From NCBI GenBank assembly GCA_016295545.1, contig JAEDLA010000132.1, positions 1 through 5,006 on the forward strand: 5,006 nucleotides of DNA, in the 5' to 3' direction. The translations under genes and the position numbers were made by a program. The notes beneath the pieces were generated by a model that was not told the origin of the DNA, searched no databases, and was given only the letters and a program-made list of their open reading frames with translations. Source of the DNA: Oscillospiraceae bacterium (GTDB lineage: Bacteria; Bacillota; Clostridia; Oscillospirales; Ruminococcaceae). This document shows positions 1 to 5,006 of this stretch, one piece after another. The stretch's first letter is position 1, and the number at the start of each line of letters is the position of its first letter.

Positions 1-64
1 AAGAGTTTTTATTAATTATAGCACTTTGAATCTTTGCTGTCAAGAATATATTTCAGAGTAAAAC

Positions 65-93
65 TTGACTAATCGTCAATAATACATTATAAT
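65..93 (+). promoter_or_regulatory. Promoter of the Mrp/NBP35 gene
   Basis: A -35 box TTGACT (65-70) and a perfect -10 box TATAAT (88-93) are separated by exactly 17 bases, the ideal spacing for a housekeeping sigma factor. Transcription would start near position 100, leaving a leader of about 30 bases that contains the Shine-Dalgarno site. The -35 box lies inside a short inverted repeat (TTGAC-N5-GTCAA, 65-79), so it may also be a repressor site. The promoter is read directly from sequence; its use is inferred. Confidence 0.85.
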
Positions 94-114
94 AATATCA
101 GACAATAAAATTTT

Positions 115-120
115 AAGGAG
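115..120 (+). promoter_or_regulatory. Ribosome binding site of the Mrp/NBP35 gene
   Basis: AAGGAG lies 8 bases before the ATG at 129, which is optimal spacing. It fixes that ATG as the start. This matters because the start determines whether the N-terminal cysteine cluster is part of the protein. Confidence 0.85.
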
Positions 121-128
121 ATTGTGTT

Positions 129-953
129 ATGAGTGAATGTTCACATGACTGCTCAAGCTGTTCAAGCAGCTGTGCAGAAAGAAAAGAACCCCAGAGTTTT
201 CTTGAAGAACCTAACAAGCTGAGCAAGGTCGGCAAGGTCATAGGCGTTGTCAGCGGTAAGGGCGGAGTCGGAAAAACTATGGTATCATCGCTTCTTGCCG
301 TAAGTATGCAGAGACTTAACAAGCACGTCGGTATTATGGACGCTGATGTTACAGGACCGTCTGTGCCAAAGGCTTTCGGCATAAAGGGCAAGGCTGAGGC
401 AGGAGAGTTCGGAATCTATCCTACAGCAAGCAAAATGGGAATTGATGTAATGTCAGTAAATCTTCTGCTTGAAAATGATACCGATCCTGTTGTATGGCGT
501 GGTCCTGTTATCGGCGGCGTTGTAAAGCAGTTCTGGACGGACGTTATCTGGAAAGATGTTGACTATCTTTTTGTTGATATGCCCCCCGGAACAGGAGATG
601 TTCCGCTTACTGTGTTCCAGTCCCTGCCGGTTGACGGAATCGTTATAGTTACTTCTCCGCAGGAGCTTGTTTCAATGATAGTAGGCAAGGCTGTGAAAAT
701 GGCTAAGCTTATGAATATACCGATAATCGGAATCGTTGAGAATATGAGCTACTACGAGTGCCCCGACTGCGGAAAGAAAATCAATGTTTTCGGTGACAGC
801 CACCTTGAGGAGACTGCTGCTGCATATAATATTCCGGTTCTTGCACGTATTCCTATATGTACAGACCTTGCAAAGGCGTGTGATAACGGAACAATAGAGC
901 TGTTCGAGGGTGACTGGCTCAATGATGCTGTTGAAAAGATAGCTGAGCTTTAA
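129..953 (+). CDS. Mrp/NBP35-family Fe-S cluster carrier ATPase
   Basis: This 274-residue cytoplasmic P-loop ATPase belongs to the Mrp/ApbC/NBP35 family, whose members act as dimers that bind a labile 4Fe-4S cluster and pass it to apo-proteins. Visible motifs are the deviant Walker A GKGGVGKT (residues 43-50, with signature Lys44), DADVTGPS (71-78), WRGP (123-126), the Walker B/switch II motif DMPPGTGD (150-157), and ECPDCGK with the cluster-binding pair Cys211/Cys214. The N-terminal tail carries Cys4, Cys8, Cys11 and Cys15. This resembles the N-terminal ferredoxin-like motif of NBP35 but with shorter spacing. There is no N-terminal MIP18/DUF59 domain, unlike the roughly 370-residue ApbC of enterobacteria. 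The start is set by an AAGGAG site 8 bases upstream. The gene is monocistronic, with its own promoter and terminator, and ends in four consecutive in-frame TAA codons (951-962). Family assignment is secure; the client proteins are unknown. Confidence 0.95.
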   Translation: MSECSHDCSSCSSSCAERKEPQSFLEEPNKLSKVGKVIGVVSGKGGVGKTMVSSLLAVSMQRLNKHVGIMDADVTGPSVPKAFGIKGKAEAGEFGIYPTASKMGIDVMSVNLLLENDTDPVVWRGPVIGGVVKQFWTDVIWKDVDYLFVDMPPGTGDVPLTVFQSLPVDGIVIVTSPQELVSMIVGKAVKMAKLMNIPIIGIVENMSYYECPDCGKKINVFGDSHLEETAAAYNIPVLARIPICTDLAKACDNGTIELFEGDWLNDAVEKIAEL

Positions 954-960
954 TAATAAT

Positions 961-1010
961 AAAAAGTGCCATAGTATTTACGTTTTTCGTAGGTACTATG
1001 GCACTTTTTT
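961..1010. terminator. Bidirectional intrinsic terminator between convergent genes
   Basis: Bases 961-982 pair with 988-1009 to give a continuous 22-bp stem. It has 16 perfect outer pairs, two U-G wobbles (977/993 and 978/992) and four inner pairs, closed by a TTTTT loop. On the plus strand the stem ends in a run of Ts after GGCAC, which terminates the Mrp transcript 8 bases after its stop codon. On the minus strand the same stem also ends in TTTTT followed by ATTATTATTA. It can therefore stop the EF-G-like transcript about 145 bases after that gene's stop codon. Confidence 0.93.
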
Positions 1011-1020
1011 TCACAATTAT

Positions 1021-1084
1021 TGCCCCCCTCCCTTTGAGGGAGGGCAGATTTATTTAATTATACAGGAAAACTTACGTGGGAGGG
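1021..1084. repeat. CCCTCCC/GGGAGGG hairpin element in the convergent spacer
   Basis: CCCTCCCT (1026-1033) and AGGGAGGG (1037-1044) form a perfect 8-bp stem with a 3-base loop. A second GGGAGGG lies at 1078-1084, so the single CCCTCCC arm could pair with either copy. The C/G-rich arms contrast with the AT-rich 34 bases between them. No open reading frame or transposase is associated. It looks like a small non-autonomous or REP/MITE-like intergenic element. That identity is inferred from its form only and would need other copies in the genome to support it. Confidence 0.5.
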
Positions 1085-1091
1085 TGAAATG

Positions 1092-1148
1092 CGCTCCGGT
1101 CGCTCACCGGCGCTCCGGTCACTCACCGGCGCTCACCGGGTTCACCGG
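1092..1148. repeat. GC-rich 19-base tandem repeat, three units
   Basis: Two units of 19 bases (1092-1110 and 1111-1129) differ at one position: CGCTCCGGTCGCTCACCGG versus CGCTCCGGTCACTCACCGG. A third, degenerate 19-base unit (1130-1148) keeps the CGCTC start and the CACCGG end. Each of the first two units contains CCGGT-N5-ACCGG, a small 5-bp hairpin. The block ends 4 bases before the stop codon of the minus-strand EF-G-like gene, so it would be transcribed as the first part of that gene's 3' untranslated region. Its composition is much richer in G and C than the surrounding spacer. Confidence 0.85.
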
Positions 1149-1152
1149 CGGT

Positions 1153-3231
1153 TTATTCGGCGTTTACAGCCATAATAACTTCGGTAAGGAGATTAGCAGG
1201 AAGCTGCTCATAGCGCAGGAATTCAAAGGTGAAGCTTCCAAGACCTCTTGTGGTCTGCCTGAGATACATTGCAAAGTCGTGCATCTCACGTACAGGAACT
1301 TCTGCCTGAATAAGTGTAACGCCGTTGGAAACTGGCTCCATGCCGAGAACTCTGCCTCTGCGCTTGTTAAGCTCACCCATGATGTCGCCTGTCTTGTCGT
1401 CGGGAGCGGTTACCTTTAATTCGCCGATAGGTTCAAGCATAACAGGATCAGCCTGTCTCAGACCTTCCTTATAGGCGATAGAAGCGGCTGTTTTGAATGC
1501 CATTTCTGAGGAGTCAACCGGATGATATGAACCGTCAACGAGGATAGCTTTAAGTCCTACAACAGGACAGCCGGCGAGAACGCCTTTTTTCACAGATTCC
1601 TCAAGACCTTTCTGAACGGCAGGGAAGAAATTCTTCGGAACAGCGCCGCCGAATACTCTTTCCTCGAAAACAAGAGTGTCACTGAGACAAGGCTCAAATT
1701 CGATCCAGACGTGACCGTACTGACCGTGACCGCCGGACTGCTTCTTGTGCTTGCCCTCAACCTTGACCTTTTTGCGGATAGTTTCTCTGTAGGCAATTTT
1801 GGGAACAGAGAGATTAATGTCAACTCCGAATTTGCCCTTTAACTTAGCAGCGGCAACCTCGATATGCTGTTCGCCGAGACCGCTGAGAATCTGTTCCTTT
1901 GTATTCTCGTCCTGCTTGTAGTTGAGAGTGGGATCTTCCTCAATAAGACGCTGGATACCTGCGGAAATTTTAGCTTCGTCGCCCTGAGCCTTAGCCTTTA
2001 CAGCCATTGAATAGCAGGGTGCAGGGAAGTCCATTTGTGAAAACTCTACAATGCGTGAAGCTGCGGAAAGAGTATTTCCGGTGTTTGCTGTGATTTTTGA
2101 AGCAGCAACGATATCTCCGGCTTCGGCATAAGCGACTTCGGTCTGCTTTTTGCCCATAAGTGTGTAAAGCTTGCCGATTTTCTCAATGCCGCCTGATGCT
2201 GAGTTTACAGCCTCACTGTTGGCGGTAAGCTTGCCGGACATAACTCTTATCATTGACATCTTGCCCACAAAGGGATCGGCAATAGTCTTGAAAACATAAG
2301 CAGAGAGGGGAGCGGCCTTGTCACATTCAACCTCAACGATATCCTTTGCAGGATTGTAGGCTTCTGCTGTGAAAACTTCATTGGGCGCAGGGAGAAGAAG
2401 CTCCATTTCTTTAAGGAGCATATCGATTCCGGCAAGATTGGCTGCGGAAGTACAGATAACGGGAGTGATTATTCCTCTGTTCATACCGTCGTGAATGCCG
2501 TCGATAAGCTCTTTCTGAGTAAATTCCTCACCCTCGAAGAACTTTTCCATAAGCTCATCGGAGGTTTCGGCAACAGCTTCGGAGATAGCTGCAATAAGAC
2601 CGTCAATACGGTATTCAAATTTTTCAGATATCTCAGCAGTAGGCATATCTGTTTCTACAGGATTGCCCTTGTCATCATATTTGTAAGCCTTCATTTCAAT
2701 GAGGTTCACATAGGAGACAATTGAACCGTCATGAATCACAGGAACAACAACAGGACATACAGTAGGACCGAAAACGGTTTTCAGCTCAGTGAAAACGTTG
2801 AAGAAGTTAGCGTCCTTGTCGTCGATCTTAGTAACAACGAACATTTTTGACTTGCCCTGTTTCAGAGCTTCATCGTAGGCTTTTCTTGCACCGACCTTTA
2901 CGCCTGACTTGGCTGAAACGGTGATAAGAACTGTATCGGCTGCACGAACGCCCTCTGTCATTTCGGCGGCAAAGTCGAAAAGTCCGGGGGTATCGAGCAT
3001 ATTTATCTTAATATCATTATATTCAAAGGAGGCAAGTGAAGTGTTTATAGAAATTCCTCTTTTGATTTCTTCCGGATCGTAGTCGCAGACTGTTGTACCG
3101 TCAGCAGTCTTTCCCAGTCTGTCGGAAGCACCGGCCTTATAGAGAATTGCCTCTGCAAGGGAGGTTTTTCCTGAACCGTTGTGACCTGCTAAAGCTATGT
3201 TTCTTATTTTGTTGACATCGTAATATTTCAT
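1153..3231 (-). CDS. EF-G-like translational GTPase (EF-G paralogue)
   Basis: This 692-residue protein has all five EF-G domains. The G domain has GHNGSGKT (residues 16-23), RGISI (58-62), DTPG (80-83), TKID (134-137) and TSA (261-263). Domain II is about 308-390, domain III starts near 402, and domain IV contains SGGHGQYGHV (499-508) and GSYHPVDSSEMAFK with His570 at the tip. Domain V starts near 598 with EPIGELKVTAP. EF-G moves tRNA and mRNA through the ribosome using GTP. This copy departs from housekeeping EF-G: Leu84 replaces the catalytic His of DTPGHVDF, G1 is not AHIDAGKTT, and G4 has Thr instead of Asn. Together with a stand-alone promoter and no rpsL, rpsG or tuf neighbours, this points to the EF-G2-like paralogue group, whose role is poorly defined. 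An upstream in-frame ATG at 3324 was rejected: it falls in the -35 box, whereas the ATG at 3231 has AGAGGAG 8 bases before it. Confidence 0.93.
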   Translation of the reverse strand: MKYYDVNKIRNIALAGHNGSGKTSLAEAILYKAGASDRLGKTADGTTVCDYDPEEIKRGISINTSLASFEYNDIKINMLDTPGLFDFAAEMTEGVRAADTVLITVSAKSGVKVGARKAYDEALKQGKSKMFVVTKIDDKDANFFNVFTELKTVFGPTVCPVVVPVIHDGSIVSYVNLIEMKAYKYDDKGNPVETDMPTAEISEKFEYRIDGLIAAISEAVAETSDELMEKFFEGEEFTQKELIDGIHDGMNRGIITPVICTSAANLAGIDMLLKEMELLLPAPNEVFTAEAYNPAKDIVEVECDKAAPLSAYVFKTIADPFVGKMSMIRVMSGKLTANSEAVNSASGGIEKIGKLYTLMGKKQTEVAYAEAGDIVAASKITANTGNTLSAASRIVEFSQMDFPAPCYSMAVKAKAQGDEAKISAGIQRLIEEDPTLNYKQDENTKEQILSGLGEQHIEVAAAKLKGKFGVDINLSVPKIAYRETIRKKVKVEGKHKKQSGGHGQYGHVWIEFEPCLSDTLVFEERVFGGAVPKNFFPAVQKGLEESVKKGVLAGCPVVGLKAILVDGSYHPVDSSEMAFKTAASIAYKEGLRQADPVMLEPIGELKVTAPDDKTGDIMGELNKRRGRVLGMEPVSNGVTLIQAEVPVREMHDFAMYLRQTTRGLGSFTFEFLRYEQLPANLLTEVIMAVNAE

Positions 3232-3239
3232 AATGAAAA

Positions 3240-3246
3240 CTCCTCT
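3240..3246 (-). promoter_or_regulatory. Ribosome binding site deciding the EF-G-like start
   Basis: On the minus strand AGAGGAG precedes the ATG at 3231 by 8 bases. The protein from there begins MKYYDVNKIRNIALAG, which leads straight into the first GTPase strand as in other EF-Gs. The 31 extra residues from an in-frame ATG at 3324 match nothing in EF-G and would be read across the promoter, so the shorter start is preferred. Confidence 0.9.
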
Positions 3247-3295
3247 TGAATGCAATTTTACCTGATATGCAGGCTGACAGCTGTGCTGCTTTTTA

Positions 3296-3324
3296 ATTAT
3301 AAAGTATTTTTGAATAAATTGCAA
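3296..3324 (-). promoter_or_regulatory. Promoter of the EF-G-like gene
   Basis: On the minus strand TTGCAA (3324-3319) and a perfect TATAAT (3301-3296) are separated by 17 bases. Transcription would begin near 3288, giving a leader of roughly 57 bases. The promoter lies wholly within the 122-base gap after the flippase stop codon. The EF-G-like gene can thus be expressed independently, although read-through from the flippase gene is possible because I see no terminator in this gap. Confidence 0.75.
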
Positions 3325-3353
3325 TATATCTCAATAATTTTCGACATTTTATA

Positions 3354-4886
3354 TTATACACTTCTGATTTTTTTGTTCATATCTAACAATTCACCGGAGA
3401 TAAGTCTGCTTTTTTCTTTGTGTGATAGCATGGTAAATGCAAAATATCCGGCAGTCCATAATACAGAAAACAGAATTATTTCAGGAATGCTTTCCCCGTC
3501 TGCACCGATAATGCGTGTAAGAAGCTCCGATGCTCCCATTGTAAGGAATGCATAGACTACGGGGAGAAGCACTGAACGGAAAAAGTGCAGCTTTACACCG
3601 GTATGCCGCAGAACCTTTATCAGACGGGAACAGTTTCCGATAACATTACTTGTGTAATAGGAGGCGGCAATGCCGTAAAAGCCAAAATGAGGCACAAAAA
3701 TAAGTACAACGGATATCCTTACAGCGTACTCCGCAAGATAATTCAGCGATGAAAAGCCCTGCAGTCCCATGCCCTTTATGAGTGCTTCAAGGATAATTTC
3801 AAGGTATATAAAGGGTACAACAGGTGCAATGACTGATATCATTTTTCCGGCAAGCTCTCCGCCGCCCATAAGCTCGCCTATTTCCCTGCCGAAGCGCATG
3901 AGGAATGCCGAAGCGAAAACGGCGAAAATCAGCGTGTATTCAATAAGCCGTGCGGAAAGACTTTTTATCCGTTCACGGTTTCCTGCGGCAGAAGCTCTTG
4001 CCGCTTCACTGACGATTATCCCGGACATGGAGCATAGTACTACTGAGGGGAAAAACAGCGTGGGAATAACAATGGATTCAAATATTCCGAAGCGGCTGAA
4101 TGCTTCACTGACTGAGTCGCCATACTGCCGGAGAGTTACAGGGATAAGTGCGTCATTTGTACTGCTGAGCGCCGATGTGATGATACCTCCGCCCATAACA
4201 GGAATGGCGAGGGAGACGTAATCCTTAAAGGACAGGGAGGCTTTTCCGTGAAATTTTTCCTTTCGCTTCATAAATAGCACCAGATAAAATACGAGAGAGA
4301 AGCAGTTTCCGGCAATTATGCCTGTAATCATAATTGCACAGACACTGCCGTCGGAGGGATTGCGGCTTGCAATTGTGGCAAGTATGATTACAGCAGCTTT
4401 TACGGCAAATTCAAGAATATCGGCTGCCGCTGCTGCGGAGGATTTGCGGAATGCATTGAAATATCCCTTAAAGCAGGCGGCAAATGCTCCCGGAATAAGT
4501 GCAAGGGGCATCAGTCTTACAGCACGACTCATATCGGAGCTGTGGAAAAAGCGTTCGCCCACTACTCCTGAAAATAAGACGAGTACGGCAGATACAGCTG
4601 TGCTGAGAATAAGACATAGTCCAAGTCCGCACAGAAGCACACGGTCAGGATTTTTTTTCCTCTTGCCCAGTTCCTCTGAAATCAGACGGCTTGTGCAGAG
4701 AAATGCGCTGCCGTTGGAAACTGTTCCGGCTAAAACAAGAAAAGAGCCTGTCAGTGAGAGTATGCCCATAGCAGATGTACCCAGTTTTCTGTTGATAAAG
4801 GCGTTCAGCAGCAGTGCTGATGTATCGAGAAAAAGCTGCATAACGGTCAGCATTATAGTATCTTTTATGATTTTGTTTTTGAACAT
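3354..4886 (-). CDS. SpoVB/MurJ-like polysaccharide or lipid-linked flippase (MOP superfamily)
   Basis: This 510-residue, very hydrophobic protein has roughly 12-14 apparent membrane segments joined by short basic loops such as GKRKKN (74-79) and MKRKEKF. It has no cleavable signal peptide. The N-terminus (MFKNKIIKDTIMLT) and the segment FKGYFNAFRKSSAAAAADILEF (near 139-160) resemble the conserved loop and helix of SpoVB-type MOP exporters. The mid-protein STNDALIPVTL fits the start of the second six-helix bundle. Length matches the family. Known relatives move lipid-linked sugars or peptidoglycan precursors across the cytoplasmic membrane; SpoVB itself acts in spore cortex formation. A drug-exporting MATE role is a less likely alternative, and the substrate cannot be read from sequence. 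The start is supported by AGGAGG 5 bases upstream. No glycosyltransferase genes lie nearby in the window to suggest a capsule locus. Confidence 0.87.
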   Translation of the reverse strand: MFKNKIIKDTIMLTVMQLFLDTSALLLNAFINRKLGTSAMGILSLTGSFLVLAGTVSNGSAFLCTSRLISEELGKRKKNPDRVLLCGLGLCLILSTAVSAVLVLFSGVVGERFFHSSDMSRAVRLMPLALIPGAFAACFKGYFNAFRKSSAAAAADILEFAVKAAVIILATIASRNPSDGSVCAIMITGIIAGNCFSLVFYLVLFMKRKEKFHGKASLSFKDYVSLAIPVMGGGIITSALSSTNDALIPVTLRQYGDSVSEAFSRFGIFESIVIPTLFFPSVVLCSMSGIIVSEAARASAAGNRERIKSLSARLIEYTLIFAVFASAFLMRFGREIGELMGGGELAGKMISVIAPVVPFIYLEIILEALIKGMGLQGFSSLNYLAEYAVRISVVLIFVPHFGFYGIAASYYTSNVIGNCSRLIKVLRHTGVKLHFFRSVLLPVVYAFLTMGASELLTRIIGADGESIPEIILFSVLWTAGYFAFTMLSHKEKSRLISGELLDMNKKIRSV

Positions 4887-4891
4887 ATCTT

Positions 4892-4897
4892 CCTCCT
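4892..4897 (-). promoter_or_regulatory. Ribosome binding site of the flippase gene
   Basis: On the minus strand a perfect AGGAGG lies 5 bases before the ATG at 4886 (AGGAGGAAGATATG). The spacing is slightly short but the match is full-strength. It supports this ATG over the internal Met at residue 12. Confidence 0.88.
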
Positions 4898-4909
4898 GTA
4901 TACGTATTC

Positions 4910-4937
4910 TTTATATTCTATTAAATAATTCTGCGAA
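4910..4937 (-). promoter_or_regulatory. Probable promoter of the flippase gene
   Basis: On the minus strand TTCGCA (4937-4932, four of six matches to TTGACA) is followed after 16 bases by TATAAA (4915-4910, five of six matches to TATAAT). Transcription would start near 4903, leaving a short leader of about 17 bases that still contains the AGGAGG site. The region is AT-rich, so chance matches are possible, and a promoter beyond the window cannot be excluded. Confidence 0.45.
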
Positions 4938-4944
4938 TAATTCT

Positions 4945-4975
4945 CAGTTTTCCCGGAAACTGTTGTAGCACAACA
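4945..4975. other. Two abutting dyads upstream of the flippase promoter
   Basis: CAGTTT (4945-4950) pairs with AAACTG (4957-4962) around TCCCGG. TGTTGT (4961-4966) pairs with ACAACA (4970-4975) around AGC. The two dyads overlap by two bases, so in RNA they would be mutually exclusive at that edge. They sit just upstream of the proposed -35 box. They could be a regulator binding site or the end of an upstream transcript. Neither has a good T-run, so I do not call a terminator. No gene is seen in 4938-5006. Confidence 0.35.
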
Positions 4976-5006
4976 TTCCTGAAATGAATATTATGCTGTA
5001 AGAACC

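Noticed and set aside
113..391. Minus-strand open frame of 92 codons opposite the Mrp gene
   Set aside because: It overlaps the Walker A region of a clearly real gene on the other strand and extends into that gene's ribosome binding site.
1092..1148. Possible short CRISPR array
   Set aside because: The repeats are directly adjacent, with no unique spacers of constant length, and the third unit is degenerate. No cas gene is present.
1084..1419. Plus-strand open frame of 111 codons starting in the spacer
   Set aside because: It starts inside the tandem repeat and then runs antisense to the conserved C-terminal end of the EF-G-like gene, with no ribosome binding site and no recognisable domain.
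3232..3295. Possible riboswitch or attenuator in the EF-G-like leader
   Set aside because: The leader is only about 57 bases and holds nothing stronger than a 4-5 bp hairpin (CCTG/CAGG). No terminator or known riboswitch core is visible.
3232..3324. N-terminal extension of 31 residues on the EF-G-like protein from an ATG at 3324
   Set aside because: The extension covers the -10 and -35 boxes and the ribosome binding site, has no resemblance to EF-G, and the internal ATG at 3231 has an ideal Shine-Dalgarno site.
3325..3353. Terminator after the flippase gene
   Set aside because: The sequence is AT-rich with no stable GC stem followed by a T-run, so no terminator is called.
3769..4221. Plus-strand open frame of 150 codons
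   Set aside because: It is antisense to the middle of the flippase gene, whose own frame is intact and conserved. No independent coding signal is seen.
4318..4968. Plus-strand open frame of 216 codons
   Set aside because: It lies antisense to the N-terminal half of the flippase, has a Ser/Ala/Arg-rich composition typical of a reverse-strand shadow, and shows no domain or ribosome binding site.

Overview
The window looks like an ordinary chromosomal segment of a moderately AT-rich Clostridia-type Firmicute. A Ruminococcus or other Oscillospiraceae member is my best guess. This is an inference from strong AGGAG-type Shine-Dalgarno sites, TTGACA/TATAAT-type promoters, AT-rich spacers and the particular families present (a Cys-tailed Mrp/NBP35 ATPase, an EF-G paralogue and a SpoVB-type flippase). 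No rRNA, tRNA, CRISPR array, transposase or phage gene is visible.

Layout. Positions 1-128 carry a near-consensus promoter and ribosome binding site for a plus-strand Mrp/NBP35 Fe-S carrier ATPase (129-953). Positions 954-1152 form a structured convergent spacer. It holds a long hairpin that can terminate transcription from both sides (961-1010), then a CCCTCCC/GGGAGGG hairpin element, then a GC-rich tandem repeat that ends 4 bases from the next stop codon. The other two genes are on the minus strand: an EF-G-like translational GTPase (1153-3231) with its own promoter at 3296-3324, and upstream of it a SpoVB/MurJ-like multispanning flippase (3354-4886) with a probable promoter near 4910-4937. 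Positions 4938-5006 hold two small dyads and no recognisable gene.

How the genes relate. I see no common pathway. The Mrp gene is a single-gene unit facing the other two. The EF-G-like gene has a good promoter in the 122-base gap behind the flippase gene, so it is probably transcribed at least partly on its own. It is not beside rpsL, rpsG or tuf, which fits a paralogue rather than the housekeeping fusA.

The points most worth a second look are the diverged GTPase motifs of the EF-G paralogue (Leu in place of the catalytic switch II His, TKID in place of NKxD), the repeat-rich 3' spacer, and a TTGAC/GTCAA dyad over the -35 box of the Fe-S gene. I found no convincing new multi-gene system.
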